Positions 31,928 to 41,388 of a stretch of 64,000 bases of DNA are shown in pieces. Numbering within the stretch: position 1 is the first letter of the stretch; every line of letters starts with the position of its first letter. The DNA comes from Flavobacterium lindanitolerans (GTDB lineage Bacteria; Bacteroidota; Bacteroidia; Flavobacteriales; Flavobacteriaceae), in NCBI RefSeq assembly GCF_002846575.1, contig NZ_PJND01000009.1:284331-348330 (forward strand). Direction: 5' to 3'. The notes under the pieces are model-generated. The model saw only the letters and a program-made list of their open reading frames with translations, did not search any database and was not told where the DNA came from. Made by a program: the position numbers and the translations under genes.

Positions 31928-34900
31928 ATGAAAAATTTTACTCAACCCCATCGGAAGAAATTCCGAACCAAGCAATGGCTCACATTGCTGTATTGTATGG
32001 GCATGGGCATTTTTCTGTATGCCTACTCAGGACCAGAAATGCTACAGCCTCAAAAAACAACTGCTACAGCAGGTACACTAGCCTATTGTACACCAGCAGG
32101 AACAGGAACCAGCTACTTTATTAAGGACTTTACCACTACAGGTGGTTTTCTTAACATTATAAATACTAACTCCGGAATAGGAAGCGGAGGTTATTCAAAT
32201 GCTACTACAAAAATTGTACGTCAGTCAGCCGGAGGTTCATTTGAATTTTCGGCAGTCTATAGCTCAGGAACTTATGGCTTAGCCATATGGATTGATTGGA
32301 ATGGCAATACAACTTTTGAAGCTTCAGAAAGAATTTTTAACACAACATCATACGGATCTTCTGCTACAGGAACAATTACAATTCCAGCAGGTACTGCCAA
32401 TGGTAGCTACCGTATGAGAGTCCTGGCTGACTTCAACAAGTCGAATCCGGACAATCCATGCGGTTTCAATTCAGGAAACGGCGAAGCAGAAGATTATACT
32501 TTAGAAGTTGGCGACCCGCCAACATGTATCCCGCCAACAGCTCTTGGTGCCGGAAACGTTACATTTAATTCAGCTCAACTTTCATGGATGAGTGAAGGAT
32601 TCCTATTCGATGTAGAATACGGTCCTTCAGGTTTTGCATTAGGTAGCGGTACACTTGCTTCATCTGTGGCAAATCCGTATACTCCTGGCGGACTTACAGC
32701 AAATACGATGTATCAGTTTTATGTACGTACTGATTGTGGAGGCGGCGATAAAAGCATATGGTCTGGCCCATATAGCTTTTATACAGGCTATTGTCTTCCG
32801 GTTGCTACCTCTACAAGTTACTTTATAAAAGATTTTGTAACAACAGGTGGAATAAGCAATATCAACAATACTAATTCCGGTATTGGAGCAGGCGGTTATA
32901 CCAACAATTCTGGCAACGCTTCTATGAAAGTAAGTTACTTCGAAGGTGGCTCAGTCAACTTCAGTGCAGTTTACAGTGGTGGTTCCGGTTTTGCTATTTG
33001 GGTAGACTGGAACAATAACATGTCATTCGACACTGATGAAAGAGTATTCAATACTACGGCGTATGGTTCTTCGTCTACAGGAAGTATTGCCGTTCCTGCC
33101 GGAACTCCTGTGGGTAACTACAGAATGAGAATCCGCATGGATTATAATAACAACAACCCTTCTGATGCCTGCGGATTCAACTCAGGTAACGGAGAAGCAG
33201 AAGATTATACTTTTGAAGTAATACCAACACCTTCTTGCTTGCCTCCAACAGACCTTGGAGCAGGAAATGTGACCTTTACATCGGCACAATTTTCCTGGTT
33301 GGGCGACGGGACTGTATTTGACGTAGAATATGGACCTGCAGGATTTACCAGAGGTACAGGAATTATGGCTTCTTCTGTTGGAAACCCATATGATGTTACA
33401 GCACTGACTCCTGAAACTTCCTACGAATACTATGTGCGTAAAAGTTGCGGAGCAGAAAACAAAAGTGCGTGGGCAGGACCTTTCCGCTTCTATACAGGCT
33501 ACTGTGTTCCGACTGCAACATCTACAAGCTATTTAATAAAAGATTTTACTACTACGGGTGCAATCACCAATATCAATAACGTAAATTCAGGTATTGGAAC
33601 TGGTGGTTATTCAAACCATACTACGATGAAGGTAAGACACTACGAAACCGGAGTTGTTAACTTTAGCGCAGCTTACAGCGGCAGTTCAGGTTTCGCAATG
33701 TGGATTGACTGGAACAAAAACATGGCTTTTGATGCCGACGAAAGGGTATATAATACGACTTCCTATGGCTCATCTTCAACAGGAAGCTTTACTATTCCTG
33801 CCGGAACGCCTGTTGGCGAATACCGCTTAAGAATCCGTATGGATTATAACAATAGTAATCCTTCAAATGCATGTTCGTTTAACTCCGGAAATGGAGAAGC
33901 AGAAGACTATACTCTTGAAGTAGTTACACCTCCAACATGTATGCCTCCAACAGAATTAGGAGCTGGAAATATAGTATATACAACAGCACAATTTTCATGG
34001 ACGAGCGAAGGAACCGTATTTGACGTTGAATATGGACCTGCAGGTTTCACGCAAGGAACCGGAACTATCGTTTCTTCTGTTGCTAATCCATACAATGCTA
34101 CAGGATTAACACCAGATACTGCATACCACTACTATGTGCGTAGAGATTGCGGTGCGGGCGATAAGAGTCCATGGGCAGGACCTTTCCGTTTCTTTACCGG
34201 GCCATGTAAGCCTGTGGCAAATACGACAAGTTATTTTGTAAAGAACTTTACAACAACTGGCGGCTTTATAAACATCAACAATCTGAATACAGGTTTTGGT
34301 ACCGGAGGTTACTCCAACTATACAGCCATGAAAGTACAACAATTTACAGGCGGAACTGTAAACTTTAGCGCTGCATACAGCAGCGGTTCCGGATTTTCAA
34401 TCTGGATTGACTGGAACAACAACATGACCTTTGAGGCTTCGGAAAAAGTATTCAACACTACAGCCTATGGTTCAGCTGCTACCGGAACTATTACTGTTCC
34501 TGCTGGCACACCTCTGGGCAACTACAGAATGAGAATAATGATGGATAACAATACAAGTAATCCAAACAACCCTTGTGAATTTGTTGAATATGAAGATTGG
34601 GATTGGGGTGATGTATACTATAGCGGTGAGGCAGAAGACTATACTTTTGAAGTAACTACTCCTCCAAGCTGTATGCCTCCAACAGAATTGGGTGCCGGAA
34701 ATATGACTTTTACAACGGCACAGCTTTCCTGGATGGGTGAAGGAACCGTATTTGATGTGGAATATGGTCCTACAGGTTTCACGCAAGGAACAGGAACACT
34801 AATGTCTTCTGTAGGAAATCCTTATGATGCTACAGGATTAACATCAGATACTAATTATCAATACTATGTGCGTAGAGATTGTGGTTCCGGAGATAAGAGT

Positions 34901-37081
34901 CCATGGGCTGGACCATTTAGTTTCAGAACCGGATACTGTCTTCCTGCTGCTACATCTACTTCTTACTTTATCAGAGATTTCTCTACTACAGAAGGATATG
35001 TAAATATTAGCAATACAGGTACTGCAATAGGAACCGGAGGTTATTCCAACTTCTCAACCTTAAAAGTACAGCAATCTGAAGGCAGAACAATCAATTTTAG
35101 CGCAGCATACAGCGGTGGTTCCGGTTTTGCTATCTGGGTAGATTGGAACAAAAACATGGCTTTTGATACTGACGAAAGAGTATTCAATACTACAGCGTAT
35201 GGTGCATCATCTACAGGAACCATTACTGTTCCCGCCGGAACTCCAATAGGAAGCTACAGAATGAGAATCCGTATGGACTACAACAACAGCAGTCCTTCAG
35301 ACGCTTGTGGATTTAATTCAGGAAATGGAGAAGCAGAAGATTATACACTTGAAGTAATTGCTGTGCCATCTTGTATACCTCCAACAAATCTAAACATTGC
35401 AAGTATGACTCCAACAACGGCACTTCTTGCCTGGACGAGCGACGGAACATTGTTTGATGTTGAATACGGACCAAATGGATTTACACAAGGCACAGGAACT
35501 ACACGTACCGGTGTAACAAGCCCATACAGTGTTACAGATTTAACTGCAGATACTGCTTACCAGTTCTATGTGCGTAAAGACTGTGGTTCCGGAGACAAGA
35601 GCCTTTGGGCTGGACCATTCCGTTTCACAACGGCATATTGTACGCCAACCGCTACCTCAACAAGCTACTATATTAATAGCTTTACAACTACCGGTGGTGC
35701 GACAAACATCAGCAATACAAATACAAGTATAGGAACAGGCGGTTATTCCAACCACACTACTATGAAAGTACAACAATATGAAGGTGCTTCTGTAGATTTC
35801 AGTGCGGCTTATAGCAGTGGTTCCGGTTTTGCTATCTGGATTGACTGGAACAACAACATGACTTTTGAAGCTTCTGAAAGAGTATTCAACACTACTGCAT
35901 ATGGTGCTGCTGCTACTGGAACTATTACTGTTCCGGCGTTGACACCTGTAGGAAACTACAGAATGAGAATCCGTATGGATTTTAATAACAACAGTCCATC
36001 TGATGCTTGTTCGTTTAATTCAGGAAATGGTGAAGCAGAAGATTATACTTTTGAAGTTATCACTCCACCATCCTGCCCTGCTCCAACAGGAGGAACAGCC
36101 GGAAATCTTACAATTGCAACTGCACAGCTATCATGGGTAAGTGCCGGAACTTTGTTTGACGTTGAATATGGACCTAGAGGATTTACACAAGGTGCAGGAA
36201 CTATGGCTTCGGGAGTACCTAACCAACACACCATTTCAGGACTTTCAGCCAATACTGCTTATCAATTCTATGTACGCAGAGATTGTGGTTCCGGAGACAA
36301 GAGCACATGGGCTGGACCATTTGCATTCAGAACTGCTTGCGGAACACAAACAGTTCCTTATCTGATTGATTTTGAAGATGCAACTACGCCTGCATTGCCA
36401 GCTTGTACTTCAAGTCAAAATGCCGGAACGGGTAACAATTGGAAAACAGACAATATCAACAGAGGTGGATTCAACTCTAAAGTACTGAATTACAGCTATA
36501 ACTCTTCTAATCCGGCCAATGCATGGTTCTATAGTAATGGTGTACAACTGGAAGCGGGAACTAACTATACGCTGAAATTCCAATATGCTAACAGCGGTAA
36601 TACTACTTATGTAGAAAGTGTGAAAGTTAACATCGGAACTGCTGCAGATTTTAATGCGATGACAAGGAATTTAGCTGATTATCCGTCTATTGTAAACGAC
36701 TCTCAGTTAGAATCGTCTACTACTTTTACAGTAGAAACCAGCGGTATATATTATATTGGTTTCAATGCTTATTCAATCACAAACAGGGCTCAGATTTATA
36801 TTGACAATATCTCTCTTGATGTGGCTTTATCTAATCCTGATTTTGATGCGACATCCTTTAAGGCATATCCAAACCCGGTTAAAAATATCCTGAATCTGTC
36901 TTATGACAAAAACATCAGCGATGTTGCCGTATTCAACCTTATCGGACAGCAAGTTATGACAAGAACAATAAACAATGACAAAGGACAAATTGATATGTCT
37001 GGTCTGCCGGCCGGTACTTACATGGTTAAAGTAACTGCTGATAATGCCGTGAAGACTATCAAGATAATCAAACAAGATTAA
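31928..37081 (+). CDS. Giant T9SS-secreted adhesin with six GEVED plus fibronectin-III units
   Basis: This 1717-residue protein has a long basic signal peptide (1 to about 34). Six units of about 234-244 residues start at Cys54, 289, 526, 760, 1004 and 1238. Each unit is a GEVED domain (TSYFIKDF, GSGFAIWIDWNNNMTFE, a calcium-loop-like DWNxNxxFxxxE, RMRIRMDYNN, NGEAEDYT) followed by an Fn3-like domain (FDVEYGPAGFTQGTGT, YYVRRDCGSGDKSPWAGPF). After Cys1471 come a cleaved-adhesin/MAM-like jelly-roll (about 1471-1640) and a type A sorting domain (FKAYPNPVKNILNL to KTIKIIKQD). It is probably displayed on the cell surface for adhesion or gliding. Unit 4 carries an odd acidic insertion. Confidence 0.93.
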   Translation: MKNFTQPHRKKFRTKQWLTLLYCMGMGIFLYAYSGPEMLQPQKTTATAGTLAYCTPAGTGTSYFIKDFTTTGGFLNIINTNSGIGSGGYSNATTKIVRQSAGGSFEFSAVYSSGTYGLAIWIDWNGNTTFEASERIFNTTSYGSSATGTITIPAGTANGSYRMRVLADFNKSNPDNPCGFNSGNGEAEDYTLEVGDPPTCIPPTALGAGNVTFNSAQLSWMSEGFLFDVEYGPSGFALGSGTLASSVANPYTPGGLTANTMYQFYVRTDCGGGDKSIWSGPYSFYTGYCLPVATSTSYFIKDFVTTGGISNINNTNSGIGAGGYTNNSGNASMKVSYFEGGSVNFSAVYSGGSGFAIWVDWNNNMSFDTDERVFNTTAYGSSSTGSIAVPAGTPVGNYRMRIRMDYNNNNPSDACGFNSGNGEAEDYTFEVIPTPSCLPPTDLGAGNVTFTSAQFSWLGDGTVFDVEYGPAGFTRGTGIMASSVGNPYDVTALTPETSYEYYVRKSCGAENKSAWAGPFRFYTGYCVPTATSTSYLIKDFTTTGAITNINNVNSGIGTGGYSNHTTMKVRHYETGVVNFSAAYSGSSGFAMWIDWNKNMAFDADERVYNTTSYGSSSTGSFTIPAGTPVGEYRLRIRMDYNNSNPSNACSFNSGNGEAEDYTLEVVTPPTCMPPTELGAGNIVYTTAQFSWTSEGTVFDVEYGPAGFTQGTGTIVSSVANPYNATGLTPDTAYHYYVRRDCGAGDKSPWAGPFRFFTGPCKPVANTTSYFVKNFTTTGGFININNLNTGFGTGGYSNYTAMKVQQFTGGTVNFSAAYSSGSGFSIWIDWNNNMTFEASEKVFNTTAYGSAATGTITVPAGTPLGNYRMRIMMDNNTSNPNNPCEFVEYEDWDWGDVYYSGEAEDYTFEVTTPPSCMPPTELGAGNMTFTTAQLSWMGEGTVFDVEYGPTGFTQGTGTLMSSVGNPYDATGLTSDTNYQYYVRRDCGSGDKSPWAGPFSFRTGYCLPAATSTSYFIRDFSTTEGYVNISNTGTAIGTGGYSNFSTLKVQQSEGRTINFSAAYSGGSGFAIWVDWNKNMAFDTDERVFNTTAYGASSTGTITVPAGTPIGSYRMRIRMDYNNSSPSDACGFNSGNGEAEDYTLEVIAVPSCIPPTNLNIASMTPTTALLAWTSDGTLFDVEYGPNGFTQGTGTTRTGVTSPYSVTDLTADTAYQFYVRKDCGSGDKSLWAGPFRFTTAYCTPTATSTSYYINSFTTTGGATNISNTNTSIGTGGYSNHTTMKVQQYEGASVDFSAAYSSGSGFAIWIDWNNNMTFEASERVFNTTAYGAAATGTITVPALTPVGNYRMRIRMDFNNNSPSDACSFNSGNGEAEDYTFEVITPPSCPAPTGGTAGNLTIATAQLSWVSAGTLFDVEYGPRGFTQGAGTMASGVPNQHTISGLSANTAYQFYVRRDCGSGDKSTWAGPFAFRTACGTQTVPYLIDFEDATTPALPACTSSQNAGTGNNWKTDNINRGGFNSKVLNYSYNSSNPANAWFYSNGVQLEAGTNYTLKFQYANSGNTTYVESVKVNIGTAADFNAMTRNLADYPSIVNDSQLESSTTFTVETSGIYYIGFNAYSITNRAQIYIDNISLDVALSNPDFDATSFKAYPNPVKNILNLSYDKNISDVAVFNLIGQQVMTRTINNDKGQIDMSGLPAGTYMVKVTADNAVKTIKIIKQD
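32081..36337 (+). repeat. Six tandem coding repeats of about 702-732 bp
   Basis: Unit starts (Cys codons) are 32087, 32792, 33503, 34205, 34937 and 35639, with the closing domain at 36338. Spacings are 705, 711, 702, 732, 702 and 699 bp. Units are diverged at DNA level compared with the 267-bp repeats at 21.5-22.8 kb, so this array is older. Confidence 0.85.
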
Positions 37082-37111
37082 TAATTGGATTAAGTTTAGG
37101 TTTCTTTTAAA

Positions 37112-37208
37112 TCGGGCATATAGCAGATAGAGATAGAAATAGGGCTTCTTGTTCTATATATGCCCAAATTATTAAGATCGCGGTGGTAGTAGATCTTAAT
37201 GCCCAGAA
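37112..37208 (+). other. Two stem-loops in the adhesin 3' region
   Basis: GGGCATATA (37114-37122) pairs with TATATGCCC (37157-37165). ATTAAGATC (37171-37179) pairs with GATCTTAAT (37192-37200) around a G-rich loop GCGGTGGTAGTA. Both precede the terminator at 37210. This could be a stable 3' end or a processed small RNA. Confidence 0.5.
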
Positions 37209-37240
37209 GCACTCCAGGAAAACCTGGAGTGTTTTTTTTA
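37209..37240 (+). terminator. Strong terminator of the adhesin gene
   Basis: A 9-bp stem CACTCCAGG / CCTGGAGTG with AAAA loop is followed by eight Ts. Confidence 0.9.
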
Positions 37241-37325
37241 TTAAGAGGTAATATTTTCCTAATTGAGTAAAAAAAATGCGCACTTTAAAAAGTACGCATC
37301 AATTATAAATCATTAATTTCTTCTT

Positions 37326-38330
37326 TTAACTGAAAATATTTGCCAGCATTTCTTTCATCAAATCACCGGGCGGCAACCCATTGGCTCCAACTCCCTTACT
37401 TTTAACATCAATATCCCGAAGAGAAGCAACAATTTGGCTTACTTTTTTCATTGGGTAATTTTTAATAGCCACATCATATTCCTTCACAAAAAAAGGGTTA
37501 ATACCTAAAGCAGAAGCAACGCTTTTTGGGCTGCGATCTTTCAAACCGTGGTATTTGAGCAATTGGACAAAAAAACCAAAAGTCTGTCCTACTGTTAACA
37601 CCAATGGGTTGTCTTTCGGATTGTCTGCAAAATATTGTGCTATCTGATAGGCTTTTTTTATGTTACGCTCGCCAATCGCCTTACGGAGTTCAAATACATT
37701 AAAATCCTTGCTGAAACCAATATTTTCTTCAATCACTTCCGGTGTTATGGTACTACCTTGTGGTAAAATAATGGCTAATTTATCCAATTCATTGGCTATT
37801 TTACTTAAGTCTGTACCTAAAAAATCAACCAACATTGCCGCGGCTTTAGGCTCAATATTTAATTTTTTTCCGGCCAACACCCGTTTTAGCCAGTCGCCTA
37901 CCTGATTTTCATACAGTTTCTTGCTTTCATATACAAGACCGGTCTTATCTAAAAACTTGGTCAGTTTCTTTCTTTTGTCTAGTGTTTTATATTTATAGGC
38001 AATGACCAGCACCGTCGTAGGCATCGGATTTTCAGCATAACTTTCCAGTTTGTCAATGCTTCGCGAAAGTTCCTGTGCTTCCCTTACAATAACTACCTGC
38101 CGCTCTGCCATCATAGGATAACGTTTTGCCGTAGAAACTATATCGTCAACAGACACGTCCCTTCCATAAAGCACGGTCTGGTTAAAACCTTTCTCATCTT
38201 CAGAAAGAAGGTTTGCTTCCATATATTCCGTAAGCTTATCGATATAATAAGGCTCCTCGCCCATCAGGAAATAAATTGGCTTAATGTTTCCTGCCTTAAT
38301 ATCATTGACAATTTTTACAACCTCATCCAC
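37326..38330 (-). CDS. holA: DNA polymerase III subunit delta
   Basis: This 334-residue clamp-loader subunit has an N-terminal AAA+-like fold opened by PIYFLMGEEPYYIDKLTEYME (about 17-38). Mid-region signatures are PMMAERQVVIVREAQEL and LVDFLGTDLSKIANELDKL, and the C-terminal helical collar includes NPLVLTVGQTFGFFVQLLKYHGL. The Walker A motif is degenerate, as normal for delta, which does not hydrolyse ATP. HolA opens the beta sliding clamp for replication. Length is typical. It has its own consensus promoter (38360-38392), and its promoter-proximal gap contains nothing else. Confidence 0.93.
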   Translation of the reverse strand: MDEVVKIVNDIKAGNIKPIYFLMGEEPYYIDKLTEYMEANLLSEDEKGFNQTVLYGRDVSVDDIVSTAKRYPMMAERQVVIVREAQELSRSIDKLESYAENPMPTTVLVIAYKYKTLDKRKKLTKFLDKTGLVYESKKLYENQVGDWLKRVLAGKKLNIEPKAAAMLVDFLGTDLSKIANELDKLAIILPQGSTITPEVIEENIGFSKDFNVFELRKAIGERNIKKAYQIAQYFADNPKDNPLVLTVGQTFGFFVQLLKYHGLKDRSPKSVASALGINPFFVKEYDVAIKNYPMKKVSQIVASLRDIDVKSKGVGANGLPPGDLMKEMLANIFS

Positions 38331-38359
38331 TGCTTTTATATTTGGTATTTATCAAAACC

Positions 38360-38392
38360 CAAAAATAAGGCTTTAATAGCAGAACTATCAAA
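38360..38392 (-). promoter_or_regulatory. Consensus promoter of holA
   Basis: On the minus strand: TTTG (38392-38389), 21-nt spacer, TATTTTTG (38367-38360). The leader to the start codon at 38330 is about 22 nt. Confidence 0.7.
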
Positions 38393-38553
38393 AAAAATAC
38401 AAAAGCTCACATTATTTGTATTTGAGTTTTTTTTGGGGTTAGACCTATTCTCAAATCCTTTTAATGATTATATAAAAAAAGAACTTATTGCCAAAACAGC
38501 AATAAGTCCCAAATCCATGACAGTGTAGGTAGCTGCCAGTTAAAATGATGATA

Positions 38554-38961
38554 TTATCTGAGGTTGTGCTGTATACGTGCGGTCAGAATTGTCCCTGTAA
38601 CCGTCTCCTCTTTTTTTAAAACACCATCTACAAATACCTGTACTTTCAAAGTAGAAGCAGCATCTACTCCTACTCCATTCGCTGTAAAATTTGCTACACT
38701 CGCATTTTCCGGTAAAGCAATTTCCGGACTTGTCCAGGTGGTTACGCCCAGGCCCGATACTGTAGTCAGCCTGGAATCATAACCATACAAAAGATGGCTG
38801 AGTGTTGAACCTGAAGAAGTTTCCGCTTTCAAAACCAATGTATGTGTTGAAGCATTTGGCACATCTTCCGAACCTCCATCATCCTTGGAACATGCTGTAT
38901 AAGCAATCGATATCATGGTCACAATAAACAAACTAGTAATTTTCTTTTTCCTTGTTTTCAT
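38554..38961 (-). CDS. Hypothetical lipoprotein
   Basis: This 135-residue protein has a lipoprotein signal ending AYTAC (Cys24) followed by SKDDGG, an acidic/Gly stretch typical of Bacteroidota surface-exported lipoproteins. The mature part is a single beta-sandwich-like domain (THTLVLKAETSSG, STLKVQVFVDGVLKKEETVTG). The final strands resemble small MmpS-like accessory proteins by pattern only, and no function is assigned. It is monocistronic, located between holA and an AraC gene transcribed the same way. Confidence 0.75.
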   Translation of the reverse strand: MKTRKKKITSLFIVTMISIAYTACSKDDGGSEDVPNASTHTLVLKAETSSGSTLSHLLYGYDSRLTTVSGLGVTTWTSPEIALPENASVANFTANGVGVDAASTLKVQVFVDGVLKKEETVTGTILTARIQHNLR

Positions 38962-39077
38962 AGTTACAGTAATGATTTTAATCGTTAAAGATTTATTTCA
39001 GATTATCTCTGGGTTAAAACAAAAATCTTTTTCAAAATTAAAATCAGAAATGCGAACAGAATTGTATCAGAACGACA

Positions 39078-39902
39078 TCAGGCCAATTCTTCAATATAAA
39101 TAAAGGAGGCACTTTCAGAACCCAGGCTGGATTGCTTGACAAATTCATAAGGAGAAAGGCCGGAAAATAATTTAAAATCTTTTATAAAATGAGACTGATC
39201 TGAATACTCAAGATCATAGGCCAACTGGGTAAGGCTCCCATAATCTGCCAACGACAGGGCCGGTAATGACTTTTCAAATTTTGCAACCCTGGCAAATTTT
39301 CGGGCAGATACACCAACATTTTGTTTAAACCTGCGTTGCAGCTGCCGTTCTGAAATCTGATAGTGAGAAGCAATTGTTGCCAGATTTTTTTCATTATCCA
39401 AACGATCTGCCCAATTTCCAAGGAAAAGATGGTCAATAACCACATCTCCTTTTGATTTCGATGTTCTTTTATAAAAATATTCGCTGAGTATCGAAACTCT
39501 TTCAAGGTGATTTTTAGCGTTTAATAATAAAACTGGGATTTCAGTCTTGTCCAGGAGCTGGATATCAGGCGTCTGATTGGTCAGTTCAGCAGCATTTATA
39601 CCAAAAAGGAAATGTAAGGCATGCGGTTGGAAACTTACCCCAAAATGAGAAAAATGACTCTCCCAATAAGCATCAGTTGGCTGAGTATCTACGCCACTTA
39701 AATAACATATAGGCTTTATAGTGCCTTGAGCGTCTTTAATAGGCGAAAATGAACAAATATCCTGAAAAACAAGTCGTGGATAACGGTCAGCAAAAGAACG
39801 GATATGCAAAGCTTCTGTAGCCGATGTGCAAACATCATAACTCCAGAAATAACGTATCCAGTTTTTAAGGGCCGGATGTACGGGATATTGCTTATAATTC
39901 AT
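39078..39902 (-). CDS. AraC-family transcriptional regulator
   Basis: This 274-residue protein has an N-terminal cupin-like domain (about 1-140, NYKQYPVHPALKNWIRYFWSYDV), the DUF6597 type often joined to AraC domains. The C-terminal AraC DNA-binding domain (about 160-262) has ATIASHYQISERQLQRRFKQNVGVSARKFARV and a second motif DYGSLTQLAYDLEYSDQSHFIKDFKLFSGLSPYEF. The ligand and target genes are unknown; neither neighbour forms an obvious regulon with it. The 258-base gap on its 5' side shows no direct-repeat operator like that at 27203. Confidence 0.9.
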   Translation of the reverse strand: MNYKQYPVHPALKNWIRYFWSYDVCTSATEALHIRSFADRYPRLVFQDICSFSPIKDAQGTIKPICYLSGVDTQPTDAYWESHFSHFGVSFQPHALHFLFGINAAELTNQTPDIQLLDKTEIPVLLLNAKNHLERVSILSEYFYKRTSKSKGDVVIDHLFLGNWADRLDNEKNLATIASHYQISERQLQRRFKQNVGVSARKFARVAKFEKSLPALSLADYGSLTQLAYDLEYSDQSHFIKDFKLFSGLSPYEFVKQSSLGSESASFIYIEELA

Positions 39903-40160
39903 AGTCCTGAATCCTCATTGCTTACAAATTGGCAGAATACAATTAATACATCAATGCTTCAATATTCTTCTAAATATTGCTTATTTGTTACATTCTACAT
40001 CCTATTTCAATGCCAAATGTACAAATATTTAAGATTTAAAAATAGCAGGCAAAAAAGTTCATAAACCCAATCCTTAAGATTTGATTAAAGTAGCTACAGC
40101 CTTTCAATTAAAATTCTCCCGTTGCGTTAAATCTGAAAGTAACCTTCATAATCTTAAATT

Positions 40161-40919
40161 ATGTCTAAAAAAATCGTGCTATTATGTATTGTCTGCAATG
40201 CAATAGCGACTTATGCCCAACAAAACGTAACAGATTCTATCCCGGTCTTAAAACCAGACAGCCTGAAATTTAACTACAAATCCTTAATTATACCGGGAGC
40301 CCTTATAGGATATGGTGTTATTGGACTAGAAAGCGACTGGCTCAAAGGATTCAACTCTGAAATCAAAGAAGAAGTTAATGAAGATATTGATAAAAAAATA
40401 ACCATAGATGACTTTACACAATATGCCCCTTTTGTATCTGTGTATGGTTTAAATGCTTTAGGAATCAAAGGAAAACACAACTTCAAAGACCGTTCTATTA
40501 TTTTAGGTACATCTTATCTGCTAATGAGCGGAACAGTATTAAGCCTCAAAGGCATCACCAAGGTTGAAAGGCCTGATGGAAGTTCCAACAATTCTTTTCC
40601 TTCCGGACATACGGCTACTGCCTTTGCCGGGGCTGAATTTTTATGGCAGGAATATAAAGATGTCTCCATATGGTATGGCATCACAGGTTATGCAATAGCT
40701 ACAGGAACCGGGCTATTCCGTATTTACAACGATCGTCACTGGCTTACTGATGTTGCTGCCGGAGCCGGAATAGGAATCCTCAGTACCAAAGTAGCTTATT
40801 GGCTGCATCCTTACATCAAAAGAACATTTTTTGGAGAAAAAGAAACCAAATCTACAGTAATGATGGCTCCATTCTATAATGGGAAACAGTTGGGATGTGG
40901 ATTCGTAATGAATTTTTAA
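40161..40919 (+). CDS. PAP2-family phosphatase
   Basis: This 252-residue protein has a signal or first membrane segment (1-20, ending ATYAQ) and further hydrophobic segments. The three PAP2 motifs are intact: K130xxxxxxR137P, PSGH150, and R187xxxxxH193xxxD197. Such enzymes remove phosphate from lipid phosphates such as undecaprenyl diphosphate or phosphatidylglycerol phosphate, or from sugar phosphates in the periplasm. Homologues with a leading signal and long N-terminal region are common in Bacteroidota; the exact substrate is not determinable. It lies 25 bases upstream of the HsdR_N-like gene. Confidence 0.9.
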   Translation: MSKKIVLLCIVCNAIATYAQQNVTDSIPVLKPDSLKFNYKSLIIPGALIGYGVIGLESDWLKGFNSEIKEEVNEDIDKKITIDDFTQYAPFVSVYGLNALGIKGKHNFKDRSIILGTSYLLMSGTVLSLKGITKVERPDGSSNNSFPSGHTATAFAGAEFLWQEYKDVSIWYGITGYAIATGTGLFRIYNDRHWLTDVAAGAGIGILSTKVAYWLHPYIKRTFFGEKETKSTVMMAPFYNGKQLGCGFVMNF

Positions 40920-40944
40920 ACCAGAATTTTGTTACTTTGCATTC

Positions 40945-41388
40945 ATGCAGCAACTCAATTTCAACTCCTATGATTTTCGGTTTAGGAATACAGAAGGACG
41001 GATTTCCATATTTGACGAAATCCGAAAAAAGTTTATTATCCTGACACCGGAAGAATGGGTTCGTCAAAACGTAGTACAATACCTGCTGCAGGAAAAAAAA
41101 TATCCGAAATCGTATATTAACGTAGAAAAAGTCATCAAAATTAACGGACTTGTAAAACGTTATGACGTAGTAGTCTTCCAACCCAATGGCAAATTATTTC
41201 TGTTAGTAGAATGCAAATCAACAGATATTGTCATAAACCAAACCACCTTCGACCAGATTGCCCGTTATAATATGGTACTGGAGTCGGAATATTTAATGGT
41301 AACAAATGGACTCAATCATTATTTTTGCCAGATGGATTACCAAAACGAAAAATATAATTTTCTAAAAGAACTTCCTGCTTTCAATTAG
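40945..41388 (+). CDS. Stand-alone type I restriction enzyme R N-terminal-like nuclease domain protein
   Basis: This 147-residue protein consists only of an HsdR_N-type PD-(D/E)xK domain. The catalytic pattern is visible as RYDVVVFQPNGKLFLLVECK, with the Asp, Glu and Lys of a D-ExK site, followed by TTFDQIARYN, the usual Q-containing helix. No helicase, methylase or specificity subunit is nearby, so this is not a type I restriction system. Orphan proteins of this type are widespread in Bacteroidota and uncharacterised; a housekeeping nuclease role is possible. Its TAG stop is directly followed by the ATG of the glycosyltransferase gene. Confidence 0.85.
   Translation: MQQLNFNSYDFRFRNTEGRISIFDEIRKKFIILTPEEWVRQNVVQYLLQEKKYPKSYINVEKVIKINGLVKRYDVVVFQPNGKLFLLVECKSTDIVINQTTFDQIARYNMVLESEYLMVTNGLNHYFCQMDYQNEKYNFLKELPAFN

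Noticed and set aside
39903..40160. Regulatory site in the gap between AraC and PAP2 genes
   Set aside because: I looked for direct repeats and exact TAnnTTTG boxes near either start and found none that stand out.
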